A stretch of 64,000 nucleotides of DNA from Favolaschia claudopus. Its lineage: Eukaryota > Basidiomycota > Agaricomycetes > Agaricales > Mycenaceae. The number at the start of each line of letters is the position of its first letter. The first letter of the stretch is position 1. Shown one piece after another: positions 46,202 to 57,057 of the stretch. The notes under the pieces were generated by a model. It made no database searches. It saw only the letters and a list, made by a program, of their open reading frames with translations, and was not told the DNA's origin. The translations under genes were made by a program, and so were the position numbers. Where the stretch lies: contig JAWWNJ010000067.1 in NCBI GenBank assembly GCA_037176885.1, positions 186,001-250,000 of the forward strand. Direction: 5' to 3'.

Positions 46202-46654
46202 TTATCTACGGTTGGACTGAACGAGCACGTCTGACTTTCAAGCGATGTCTTGCTGATGAAGAAATACGATGCTTTCTTTGTCGTTTGCGCCCATGTCAGT
46301 TTCCTCAGTTTTGGACGATCGCTTGAATCCCCACACAGTTCGGATTCTCATCTCCCACTGAGGCCGAATCGTCGACGACTCAGATGGTGAAGGCTATCCA
46401 ACTTCATTCAAGGCACGGCACGATGATCAGAAGCTTGAGGACAACGTGGCAAACGAATATCGTGTTTACATTTCTTGACAAGTTTCCGCTCAATTTCGCC
46501 CACAACATCGGACCGATTGAAAGAATTCATAGCATTGCAGTGTGTCTCTAATATACATATCTAAATTCGCTGAATTTCCAGTTGCATTAGCGCTGGATTC
46601 GAGGTTGCCTCGACAATAGATTCATGCTTTCCACCGTCAAACTCGATTCGACTC
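46202..46654. other. Convergent intergenic stretch
   Basis: About 450 bases between the phosphatase and dehydrogenase stop codons. No feature recognised. Confidence 0.45.
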
Positions 46655-48225
46655 TCAGACTTTAATGACTACCTTCCCTACATGCGCCTGCGACTCCAAA
46701 TGTGCGTACGCCTTCTTGGCATCCTCGAAGCTGAATACTTTGTCGATGACGGGGCGAGTTTTGTCGGGGTTTGCAGACAGGAGTTTGTTCATGTTTTTGA
46801 ATCTGCACAAGAAAATCGTCAGAATCAGGTCAAGTAATCAAGACGAAGTTCGACACACTGCACCACTGAGCCGACATAGATACCGCGTATGTTGATCTGC
46901 TTCAGGATGGACGGGAAGATGATGTCCACGGGTTTGACGTCGTCCTGAAGAAAAGCATACATGATCAGTTGGGTTAGATTCGGAACCAGGACGCAGCTCA
47001 CCGCTTTTCCGACATGCCCAATGATATCAATATTCCCGCCTTTCCGGATCGACGCGATAGACTGTCCCAGCGTCGCGTTCCCAGAAACCTATATATCATT
47101 CATCCCGTCAGCTACTGCTTCAAAAGCGTCCACGCAAAAAAGCATGCCTCGATGACGCGGTCTACGCCCGCACCGTTGGTCAACTTCAACACCTCTTCAG
47201 ACCAGTTGGGCGTCGTCTTGTAGTTGATGACGTGTTTGGCCCCGAGTTTCGTAGCGACTTTGAGTTTCTCGTCGGAGGAAGAGGTGGCGATGACGGTTGC
47301 GCCGGAGGCGACGGCGAATTGGAGGGCGAATCTGAAGGGAGGGTTGGAATGAGATTATGATATGTAGAGAGGAGACGGAGTTGGTGCGTACATTGATACG
47401 CCTCCGGTTCCTTGCACTAGGATTGTGTCTCCTGCCTTGGTGGGTTCGATGCCGGAGAGAAGGGCATTGTAGGCGGTTAACGCAGCGCATCTGAATCTCG
47501 CATCAGAGGAGGAACAAATATATTCAAAAATGTAACGCACGGTAAAGTCGAGGCTTCCTCATACGAGAGATGGTCTGGGATCGCCACGATCGACTATTTG
47601 AAGGGAGTGATCCGTCAGAAGTGTTGAAGCACGGTTGTCGCATCGAATGGGACACTCACCTGAGCGGGGAATGTCCTATATTCGGTGAGCACGCCATGTA
47701 CACTTCCTCCCAAAGCGTCATCATTCGGAGACCCGTTGTGAATCTTATCAGTCATGAAATTCGCACAAATCCGATCCCCAACGGTCCACCCCTTCACGCC
47801 TTCACCGATGGCGATGATCTCGCCCGACATGTCGGAGCAGGGAACGAGGTTCTGGGGCAGGCTAACAGAGGACAACGCAAATGAGTATATATATCGGAGC
47901 GATGGCGCAGGGATAACGCACCTGAGGGGATAGGCACCACTTGGGACCATGAGATCGCGATACTTCATCGCATGTGAGCACGACTGTCGGAACGAGAAAC
48001 ACGACGAACATCAATACCTGCAAAGAAACTGCATGCGTCTTGACGAGTACTTCTCCTGCTTTAGGCGCTGACACGGGGACTTCCTGTACGGCGAGGTTTT
48101 GGAAGGAGCCGAGCTAGAGAAGTGAAGTATTGTTCAAGTTATGTAAACACGCAAGTCGATGGAGGCGATTGGGAGCACTGAACCTGGGGAAGATAATACT
48201 GGCGCGAGGTTTTCGGAAGAGACAT
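46655..48225 (-). CDS. Medium-chain dehydrogenase/reductase (zinc-type alcohol dehydrogenase-like)
   Basis: Predicted NAD(P)H-dependent oxidoreductase of the MDR superfamily. From ATG 48225 it reads MSLPKTSRQYYLPQ, then LGSFQNLAVQEVPVSAPKAG with EVLVKTHAVSLQ (GroES-like domain), YRDLMVPSGAYPL, NLVPCSDMSGEIIAIGEGVK, GWTVGDRICANFMTDK, LTEYRTFPAQ and CAALTAYNALLSGIEPTKAG. The nucleotide-binding region is DTILVQGTGGVS joined to FALQFAVASGATVIATSSSD. The rest is LGAKHVINYKTTPNWSEEVL, SIRKGGNIDIIGHVGKA and SFEDAKKAYAHLESQAHVGK with VVIKV at the end. I do not see a full set of structural-zinc cysteines, so a quinone-reductase-like enzyme is also possible. About eight introns. Confidence 0.87.
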
Positions 48226-48808
48226 GTCGGATGAAGGTGATGGTAGGAAGGAGAGTCTCCACGCGCGGCTGCTTTATACCCTTGCATACAGTATTTGATT
48301 ATCAATCATTATCAAGCTGCTGATTCAAGCACTTTTGAATTTGTTGAAACCTTAGTAAAGGGACGGGTCGGAAACCTCACGGAGGATTGGACTCCTCGGA
48401 AGTCGTCCCGTCGGATATCTCGTGAAGGGCGCATGGAGGAGATGTCTAATGAAACATGAAGTTCAGGCAATTCATCTCCTTTCACCCCGACATCACGAAA
48501 AAAAAAATGGCGGCGATGGGCGAATTTCCCTTGAGAAGAACTACTATATATTTATGTCAAGGTTGAACCGGAGCCTCGAATTATTCGTCATGCTTTGAAA
48601 AAACTTCGCGGCGTCTCGGAACCAAAACGTGGTATGTAGGAGCCTAGGAGGTACACACTCATCGGTACTTACCGAGCCATCAATGATATCAATTACCGTT
48701 GATCGGTGCCGGCATCAGCTGGCTCTCTTTTGCAACTTCCATGTTCGCGACTCCCCTTGAACTCCGTGGGCCATTTTGGGGACATTATGATTGGGACATT
48801 CAGCCGAC
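48226..48808. other. Intergenic stretch
   Basis: Upstream region of the dehydrogenase and 3' region of the NmrA-like gene, both on the minus strand. An A-run at 48499-48507. Nothing else recognised. Confidence 0.4.
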
Positions 48809-49869
48809 TCAAAGCTTCAACACATCCCTAATCCCCTGCCACTTATGACCCTCCCACAATCGATTTCCACTCCCCGCCGCCTCATCCCCCGTCCTCTCCC
48901 TCTTATTTGCATCGTCCCATCCAGTACTCCCCGCTCCGCTCTCAAGCAAACTTAACACCGCTTCTTTCATCTCCACGGCCGGCCCCTCGGGGAGCTGCTC
49001 GACGTGCTCGAACGTTGTCTGATAGTATTCCGCGGCGAGCTCCTTGAAGGTCGCACGGCCACCCTCGATGCGGAAGATACGGTTGTGGAGTTGGGCGGGA
49101 GGGAGAGTGGTTAGGACGTGTGCGACGAAGCCTGGTGAGATGAGATGAGATGAGATGATGCGATGAAGCAGGAAGAAAAGCGAGCGCACCGGCAATATCG
49201 GGGATGGATGTGTAGGAAACGGGTACGTCGCCTGTTCCGCGTATGAGCACCTTCTTGTGCGTGTCGTAACTCGTCAGCCAGGGGATGCCTTCAGTGAAAG
49301 GGCCGGTCTGTGAGGCGATGTGGGGATGAATATTGGGTCAAGGTGCGATCTTTCCCGCCATTGTGTCAACGAAGACTTACGAAGATTCTCAGGGAAGGCA
49401 GGCCCACGGAAGTCAAGTACTCTGTGAGTGAGCGAAAGTCAGCGTGCTTCCCGAACCGGTCACTCACAGTTTGACGAAACTACCAACCTCCAATCTTATT
49501 CTTCTCCGCCGTACCCACCGCCGGATGTGTAATCCCACTATCCGTTGGCCCGGCATACTCCGAAGGCACAAACAACTCCACCCCAGCCAACTTTGCCGCA
49601 TCAATCAACGATTTCTGACTCGCCACCGCCGCTATCGCGACGTTGCTGACGACGACTTGAATTTTGTGTTTCTTGAACACCTCAGAGACGGCTTCGACGT
49701 CGGCGTAGTCGACGTGTACGACTTCCACGCTGGGCGGGGGCGTTGTGGTTGAATTGGGGCGGGTGAGCAGGATGAGAGAGACGTTTTTGGCTGCGAGGGC
49801 TTGGACGATGGGGAGGCCGATCATGCCCGCACCGACGGCTGCGAAGGAGGTGTATTCGGTTGGGGCCAT
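48809..49869 (-). CDS. NmrA-like / isoflavone-reductase-like NAD(P)-binding protein
   Basis: Predicted atypical short-chain dehydrogenase that binds NAD(P) and may act as a reductase or redox sensor. From ATG 49869 it reads MAPTEYTSFAAVGAGMIGLP, a Rossmann start with GAGMIG, then VQALAAKNVSLILLTRP, VEVVHVDYADVEAVSEVFKK, IQVVVSNVAIAAVASQKSLI and DAAKLAGVELFVPSEYAGPT. After an intron come EYLTSVGLPSLRIFTGPFTE, KVLIRGTGDVPVSYTSIPDI, GFVAHVLTTLPPAQLHNRIF and RIEGGRATFKELAAEYY. The C-terminus ends LWEGHKWQGIRDVLKL. Four or so exons. The family includes NmrA regulators and phenylcoumaran/isoflavone reductases; the substrate is not evident. Confidence 0.87.
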
Positions 49870-50199
49870 GCTGGAATAGCGGTCTGCGAGGAGGTGAGGA
49901 TGAAGCTCTTGACCGCGCAATCGATGCCCTTTTGAAGGCGCAGGCTGACCTGGGAGATTTGATGGGGACCAAACTCGACCAAACTGTTATTACTAACCAA
50001 GTTCAACCAAGGAAAATATCCAGCGAAATCATCCCATTGGGTGAGCAAATCCCGTTCGGCGGCCGAACGGCGAACGGGATGTGCTCACCCAATGGCGTCT
50101 GTCTTTTCTTGGTCTTTCCTTCATTGTCCTACCTATTTTCCAACGTTGAGCTGACTCCCGACTGTTGAGGCGCGATGGCGGCGAATTGCAACTCTTGAT
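49870..50199. other. Stretch containing the hairpin
   Basis: Upstream region of the NmrA-like gene (minus). It contains the long inverted repeat at 50035-50094. Confidence 0.4.
50035..50094. repeat. Long inverted repeat (hairpin), 24-bp arms, 12-base loop
   Basis: Left arm 50035-50058 starts CATTGGGTGAGC and ends CCCGTTCG. Right arm 50071-50094 is its complement with one mismatch. The loop is GCGGCCGAACGG. It lies about 165 bases upstream of the NmrA-like start codon. It may be a tiny foldback element or the remnant of a MITE. No target duplication was found. Confidence 0.8.
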
Positions 50200-50630
50200 C
50201 CGCCATCAGCCGACAACAGTGCGTTTGCTTGCGGTGCTGTCGCCTGTCGAACTCTCAATTTCTTTCCAAAATTCCTCTCGCGCTCCAATGATCAATCTCG
50301 AGTTGCCTTCGGACGATATCTACATCAGTATATCTTCCGAGGTTTTCCGCAGCTTACTTATTTCTCCCCGTGTAATCTACCTAGTACCTACCTCCGTTGT
50401 TTCAAGTTCTCCGTGCAAAGTATTACTTACAGTAAGTGTTATCGTATCAGTCGTTCTACGAGCTTGCTTTAAAAATCCACAGACACGCGAGAATTTGCAC
50501 GATATCTCGCTTGTTCGAACTGTATGGGTAACGTGCCATCATCAGGTGTCTCTCGTCGGTTGTGTTTGTCTGGGAGCTTTCAGGTGCTTTGCGCTCCCCA
50601 ACCAGCCGATTTGAATGGCGGTCACAACGA
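50200..50630 (+). pseudogene. F-box gene relic
   Basis: A broken piece related to the F-box gene at 5895-7644. Reading MINLELPSDDI corresponds to the LICNLPDDI start of the F-box. After an intron at the same place, TRENLHDISLVRTVWV corresponds to TSRKLQDISRLRIIWV. The intron itself is recognisably similar in both copies (TCAGTCGT-CTAC-AGCTT). After this the frame is lost, and no propeller-like tail follows. It lies upstream of the lectin, on the same strand, mirroring the order at the left of the window. Confidence 0.55.
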
Positions 50631-51410
50631 TATTGCGCCAATTGTCCCGCAGTGGACGTTGGCTGTGTCGCGTTGTACTGAGTCGTACAACAAGTCAAAC
50701 ATGCTACCCCAGCTACTCTGCCTACATCTTTTGATGTAGTTTTGCCCTTTTCCGCTGACGTGCCAGTGACGTGGCTTGCGACTCTGAATCACCGAGCCAG
50801 TAAAAGTTGAAGCAGGAAGTCGAACGCGCCTTCCACGATTCTAGATCATTGAATCCTTCAAGTTCCCTATAAGAGCCGGACTTTGTTGACAGGAATACAT
50901 CTAACCATTTCTATAGGTAACTCAAGTTGTGTTCATCAAGTGTTCATACGGGGTGAACGGGAACACTACTCTATAACGACAGTACTACTCAAGCTACGAT
51001 TTGCGATGAGTTTCGGGACGATTCATCCAGTACGCTTCTCAATCCCTACGCGCACTACAGTGTGGCCACTAAAGCAAGTTGTTTAGCAGGACGCCTAGCT
51101 TTGCATTGCGTGCATCGTTCATTTTCGGGCAACCCTCGAGATTCTTACTCCATTTAGTGCTCGACGACCCCATACAATTCGACCATGGATACATGGGGTC
51201 ATTTTCGTTCGACACGGACGTTCTACGGCGAGCTAACTCTCCAATGGAAGCATTCACTATAGGTTTAAACACTGATAGCCGAGCTAGTACCTACACGGTG
51301 CTCGTCCGAAACGCCAACGTTCGCCCGCCTTCTTCAAAAGAGTCTACCGATTTCATTAAATTAGCATGAGGGGGTGCCACCCTCGTCCCCGCGACCCAAG
51401 TGAAACCTAG
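50631..51410. other. Upstream region of the right lectin gene
   Basis: About 780 bases without a recognisable gene. Confidence 0.4.
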
Positions 51411-51418
51411 TATAAAAG
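51411..51418 (+). promoter_or_regulatory. TATA box of the lectin gene
   Basis: TATAAAAG, 78 bases upstream of the ATG at 51489. Confidence 0.65.
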
Positions 51419-51488
51419 CGAGCGCCATCCTGGCCCATTATTTAGTCTGGCCCTCCAGGACTAAGCTTTACAAGTTCTTCAACTTATC

Positions 51489-52388
51489 ATGGCCATCTTC
51501 AAAGGCGACTGTATGTCGTCCTATCCACCAACTTCCCTCATCATGCTCACAAATCCCAGACACCATCACTAACTTGCAGTCCAAGACCAGAGTTGATCTC
51601 AAAGACGGTAATAATCTTCACATTCTTCAGCGGTATGATTTTGAAAGTCATAATACAATACTGTTAGGAAACAACGAGGACGGTGAGCATCGTTATCCGC
51701 CGCGTCTTCTGCCACAACTCCTCTGATATTATATATGTGTTGCGCCTGCAGGAACCAGAGTCCACGGTTGGGAGCCTCTCACCTCAAAAAACGAAGACTA
51801 CCTGAATCAAGTCTGGCACATCATGCCCACGGACCGTACGGGGGCTGACTCACACCATATCGTGAATGTCGGCACAGGAACCTACCTCGAGATTGGCGAG
51901 GGTGAGCTTGACTCTTTGTTTTGAATTTATTCTCTACTCACTGATTATTGGACACAGGGAACACGACTGACGGGACCCCCGTTACGTGCTCCAACAAGGC
52001 TGCCGAGCCCACCCCTTCCTACCAGGAGTGGGAGTTTATCAAGATCAAGGATAACTACTACAAGTATGTGCCCGCAACATTGGTTGCCGTACCATCCACA
52101 TTTAGCAATCAATTAACACTTCACAGGGCCCGCAACCTCGGCTCTGGGAGTAAGTACATATTTCCTCCCTTGTCCTCCCGCTGTTGACCGCGACCCACTC
52201 ATTAGCCTACCTGGAAATCGACGAAGGGTGCGCAAAATACATTTGATTGCCTCCTGTACTCCGTCAGAGTTTATTCATCTAATTAATCTAGCTCCTCCGC
52301 CAACGGAGCCAAGATTCAAGGTCGGGGTGAGGTCGACACCAATGAGAACCAACTTTGGGTGTTCGATGTTATCAGCGCCCACAAGTGA
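51489..52388 (+). CDS. Ricin-B-like (beta-trefoil) lectin
   Basis: Predicted cytosolic carbohydrate-binding lectin with no signal peptide and no enzymatic chain, as is usual for mushroom ricin-B-like proteins. Short exons read MAIFKGD, then KTRVDLKDGNNLHILQRYDF, LLGNNED joined to GTRVHGWEPL, YLNQVWHIMPTDRTG, HHIVNVGTGTYLEIGE, VTCSNKAAEPTPSYQEWEFI, NLGSG, TYLEIDE, SANGAKIQGRGEV and ENQLWVFDVISAHK. The QVW, QEW and QLW triplets mark three QxW repeats, one per trefoil lobe. Seven short exons. Mushroom lectins of this fold often serve in defence against grazers or in storage; which applies here is unknown. It converges on the P450 190 bases away, and a diverged copy sits in mirror position at 1313-2310. 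Confidence 0.87.
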
Positions 52389-52578
52389 AGACATTTTCTT
52401 GTAACAAGACCAAGTTCTATTGTCGTAGCTGTGTAGCTACGAAGAAAGGATCAAATTTTCCCAACTAAATGCTAAGAGTAACTCCAGCAGGGATGCATTC
52501 CACGTTTCAACAGTACTACTATTACGGAGCTGGCCCAGCACATAAAACAAGCCTCAACCAATTGTGAGTGATTCTTTA

Positions 52579-54842
52579 CTACGTAACCCGCTTGAGCGTA
52601 ACCAGAGCACCTTTGTCGCCGTTCGGCAATGTGGGCTGCAGAGTCAAGGCGTAGCGGCACACGGTTTGGGACTGATGATCGGCAGGCAGAGAAAATTCGA
52701 ATTTCCCTACTAGTTCGCTAATGAAAACCTGCATCTCAAGGAGTCTACGCAAGAATATTTTGTTAGTACATAGAAGAAAGAGACTCACGGCGACACTCAC
52801 GCAAAACGCCATCTAAAGCCGAGAAGGAAGAATATGGGAGTTCAAGTGCTTTTTTTTCGTTCACAAAGATGGCACACTTACCCAAGACATACACGGGAGC
52901 CGCCGTGGAAAGTCAATCTGAACACATTATAAGTTGACGACCTATATGCTGATATAATATTGAGAAATACTTTCGAACTCACAGATTGGCATAGGCTCCA
53001 ACACCATCTCCTTTGTGAGCGGGCCCATCGTGCAACCAACGGGAAGGTTTGAATTCGTGTGCATCTTCTCCCCATCGTAGATTCGAGCTGCAAATGAAAG
53101 GACACGATCAATTGCAATAAATTCGAGTTCGTAGCGCAAGAACAAATACGAACCGTTGATATTGCATGGTAGCAAGATATACAATCTGACCTTTCATAAT
53201 CGGTATCTCGGTAATTTGTTTTCCGAGGGACGTCATGATCGGCTGAGACAACGGGAGCATGTGGTCCTGTACAGCAACTCTGTCGGATATTGAGACGGCT
53301 GGGTACAATCGGAGCGTCTCCTGCATCGAAATCAACATCTACACATGCCGCCAGCACTAAGACGTACCTTTATGAAGGCATTCAATAGCGGCATATTCTC
53401 GTACACGGCGATGTCACCGTCACTGCCAGCCCCAAGCGATGAGTGAATCTCTGCACGAAGCTGATCTTGGAAGTCGACGTTTCGAGCGAGTTCCAGGAAG
53501 CCAAACCCAATCGTATTTGCTGTGGTGTCTTGGCCTGCGAGGAGAAGAAGAGATGTTTGATCTAGAACCTCGGATTCTGTAATTGTGCTGCCCACTACGG
53601 AACGACAGATGAACTCTGTCACAATTGCGAGGAAGAAAGAAACTCGAGTATGTACGTACCCAGTTCATCATAGAACGCACCGACACCGTCGAGTCCCTGG
53701 CTTCTAGCATCTCGGATATCTCGGATAACGGATTTCCCGATTTTGTCTGACAAAAACCGTGCCCTGTAAAGGGATTTCAGTGGTTCGATGGGGAGGTTCC
53801 GCGCTAAGTTCTTGATAGCATTAGGCATCAAAACCATGATTGCATCTTGGAGAATTCTGGTTGGCGATGAGGTTGCGGTCATTCCCCTGAAGTGGTCCGA
53901 ATCAGTGTTCACAGATACATCGAGAACAAGCAGTCATTCGTACATTATGAGAAAATTGGCTGATATGAATTCATCCCCGAGGTCGTCCAGCGATAATCCC
54001 CAAATGACTTCAACATCGGAGTCAGAACCAGGTCAGATGAGAAGCTCCACCGGCAACTTACCCTGTGTCACTGCCGAGAGCGTCGAACGGCCCAGAGACG
54101 GCAATAGATCTACTGACGACTGCCCGACCATGGCATCGAATTGTTCTGTCAACTTCACATTCCATAGTGTCAATACCCAAATTGAACCGAGTACGTGACG
54201 CTGCGCCGGCTTACTGTGTGGGAAGTTCGCTCAAAAATTGGGAGATATGCTCGAACAGCGGCCGCTGAGAACCCGTCGTTGAGTGCTCCGCGAAGTCGTT
54301 TGTGTTCCTCTTCTGTGATTCGTATGGATCGTGAATCACAGCACGATATTCAGAATAGTGAATATAAACCACCGACCTTTGCAAAGCAATACACTACCAG
54401 GGCTGTACACCAAGTGAGCAGCGTTCTTGTAACTGGGACCCATGTCGTAATACTGTCGACCATTGAGGATAATTTGAAGCGAAGCGGGATCGGAGATCAT
54501 GAGACGGTCTTCCTGTGCATGCAGATGATATCAGATAGAGGAGGATACTCCGCAGACTCACACCAAAGCATCCCTTCAAGCGATACACTGAGCCGTATTT
54601 TCGAAGCCACTTGAATTCGTACTCTCCGTATGTCTGAGTAGTCAAAAGCTGGAGCGTATTCCCTGCCAGAATGAGCCCATTGAGACGCCGATGATACTGA
54701 TGGTTTGCCGCTGACCAAATAGCCACGACGGGGAGGGTGGTCCTGGGATTTCGCGGAGATTGCGGTTACGCTGGAGCACCGGATACGCGAGATAAAGGAA
54801 TAGTATCCCGGCTGCCAGGAAAGAATATTGGGTAGTATCCAT
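52579..54842 (-). CDS. Cytochrome P450, complete
   Basis: Predicted endoplasmic-reticulum heme monooxygenase. From ATG 54842 the protein begins MDTTQYSFLAAGILFLYLAY, a membrane anchor, followed by the Pro-rich hinge REIPGPPSPSWLFG. Downstream exons include YGEYEFKWLRKYGSVYRLKG, a middle region with NAIKNLARNLPIEPLKSLYR, and the I-helix LLLAGQDTTANTIGFGFLEL. Then come FQDQLRAEIHSSLGAG, NMPLLNAFIK, ETLRLYPAVSISDRVAVQDH with the ExxR motif, KQITEIPIMKGQIVYLAT, WGEDAHEFKPSRW-like sequence, and the heme motif FHGGSRVCLG running into FALLEMQVFISELVGKFEF. It ends LKRVT. Around twelve introns. All canonical motifs are intact. It is a close paralogue of the partial P450 at 1-997. Confidence 0.9.
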
Positions 54843-55794
54843 TCTCGTTGTTGCAGGACGTGGGGAGTGAATGAATGAAAGTGAGAGTGACATTCTCCGC
54901 GCGGAACACTCACATTTTATTAGATGACAAAAGCCCTAGGTGATGTCACGTTTGGGAGCATAGAATAACACTGAGTGTTGAGATTTAGGGCATTTACCTC
55001 AGAAGATCTCCCCAAAACGCACGTCCAATGGGTCAACCTTGGGGCGAATGAGGGGCTTTACGAGGTGAGAAGGGATCATATCGAAAAGAAATCAGATGTC
55101 CAACGGGCGGCTGAGAGGCGTGGGTGCGGAGAGCTCGAAAGAGTAAGTTTTACGGTGAGAAAGACCAGATCGCGCATTCTTACCAAAGTAAGTAACATAA
55201 CAATCGGCGGAGTTACACCAGAGGCTTGAATAAAGAGGATTCAGAATGCGGTCGACTAGGAATACTCGGGAGCTATGATCGAGCTTCATTCAACGCGCTT
55301 ACATCTTGTAAGCTTGTTTGTATGTCTGGAACGTTAACCCATCTTTCGGTACCAAGACACCGTCCCCAGTTCAAGCCCCGGGCCAGCGGGAAATCGGATT
55401 CCCTGACCGCTGTCTCCAATTTGCATGGCTACAGTGCCAGTGAGGCTAATGATGAACCATCGCCGATGATGTTCCCAAGTACTTATCTTCGATGAAGTGA
55501 ACGGAAATCCAGCAATACTGGTACAGGGAGTACGGGCGGGCAAAGTATGAATTGGCGTTTGGAGCGGATTTGCAGCTCTTGCGGCTGCTCTGTACTTGGG
55601 CAAAGACAAGGCAAAGAAGTCTCGTCGTGGTTACGAGTACTTTTAAGTGGGTCGTTCTTTTAGAATCCTACATTTCGCTCTGATCCCATCATGTCCCGTT
55701 TTTTCGTTGTAATGAAAACGCTGTTTATTCCCACGCCTTTTGTAGTGCCTCTTAACTTTCATTACAACCGTTTCTAATGCCTGTCAAAATTTTG
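54843..55794. other. Intergenic stretch, 0.95 kb
   Basis: Upstream region of the P450 (minus) up to the TIR of the large element. Open frames on the plus strand at 55226-55495 show no domain. Confidence 0.4.
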
Positions 55795-55818
55795 GGCTTA
55801 TTAATTATGTCTGTGGAG
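55795..55818 (+). repeat. Left terminal inverted repeat of copy A
   Basis: 24 bp, GGCTTATTAATTATGTCTGT plus GGAG. Identical to the left end of copy B at 62517-62540. Confidence 0.75.
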
Positions 55819-57057
55819 AGCCAGACGAATTCAAGATTTCAAGTTGCAAAAAGAGAGAGAGAAAAGGGAGAAAAGGGAGAGACTAACCAAGTCCCTTAGA
55901 CCCTAGTTCCCGGGTTTCAGCTTCTGAAATTGAGTGTGGCGCGCACAGAACGCGTCGAGATCTTGAAAACTTTTGCCATAACGGGCAAATCAATGTTATT
56001 CAAGATATGGTATAAGGTATGTCCTTTCGGAGCAAGTGCCTCCTTGGGACATAATCCAGCGAATCAAATTCAAGATGTCCTCGGCGGATCCCGCACACAG
56101 CCCGAGGCTGTCATCGTTCGCGTCTGCGTCCGATTGTCCGATAGATCCGAATCTCGACTTCTGCCAACACCCTCCATCGCGCTCTCTTGCCCGCACCGCT
56201 GCTGCCTACGGCGGCGGTGCGTCTTTGTGTCGTCTGCTGGCCGCCTCTTTGTGTTGCTTCTAACTGCTGCCTCCGTTTCTCGCGCTCTCTTTTCGCATGC
56301 TCACCTCTGGTCCCCCGCACGACTTCCACCGTGACATCTCCCGCACTTTCTTGCGTCTCTCTTGTCATCGCTCGAACCAACGACTCCCGGGAATGTTCTT
56401 CCAGTGCACACTGTCAACTCACCCTCACCTCACGCCTTCAGCCTCGCAACTCAGAGACGATGTTCTTCGCAGCTGTGTTTTGAATGTCAAGAGATTTTCA
56501 GGTGCGCAATAGTACTAATTCTATATCGTTCCTTGTTCTCATGTTAGATTCTCTTTCCTCAGCGTCACCCCCGCGACCTCGCTTTAGCCAAACACACGGC
56601 CATCCTCTCGGTTTTGCTTGTGCAAACGGCCCTCATGCTATCAGACACGCTGATTTTACACGCGCAGCCGGTTTGGAAGGCCGAGTTCGGTCGTTCAACG
56701 GTTGCAAAGGTGCGTAATAATATTCTACGTACATCTCCATCCGTCTCATACCAGTTTCTGTTAGCTTCACTTCCCGAATGTCAATGTTGGTATTGTCGTG
56801 CGCCTCGACAGTCGTCGAGCCGCGCGACAACGGCGGCACCAACACGAACATTACACTATGCTGCAGCGCCACGGAGAAGTAGATGGATAGGCCGCGTTTG
56901 TTGCACTAAACATCATGTAGTCGATAACAAATGATATATACTTTGTCGAACCGCAAAATTATTGCAAACTTCGTGCGATCTGAATGTATTGAGGGCTCAA
57001 GAGAAATGAGCAACACATCCAACATCCAGATACTAAGTAATCTATAACAGAAGAATA
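55819..57057. other. Element-internal region without a recognised gene (copy A)
   Basis: About 1.2 kb, starting with a purine-rich AGAGAGAGAGAAAAGGGAG run at 55850. Plus-strand frames exist (for example MSSADPAHSPRLSSFASASD at 56072, and after a possible intron HTAILSVLLVQTALMLSDTL with ILHAQPVWKAEFGRSTVAK at about 56590-56710). They carry a membrane-like stretch but no known domain. It could be a second element gene or a captured host fragment. Confidence 0.4.

Noticed and set aside
21147..54842. A secondary-metabolite gene cluster around the P450, MDR, NmrA-like and transporter genes
   Set aside because: There is no core enzyme (polyketide synthase, non-ribosomal peptide synthetase or terpene synthase), and unrelated genes and large gaps intervene.
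55930..56334. A 134-codon plus-strand frame repeated at 62651-63055, which might look like two conserved genes
   Set aside because: It has no ATG start and no domain. Its conservation only reflects the near-identical element copies.
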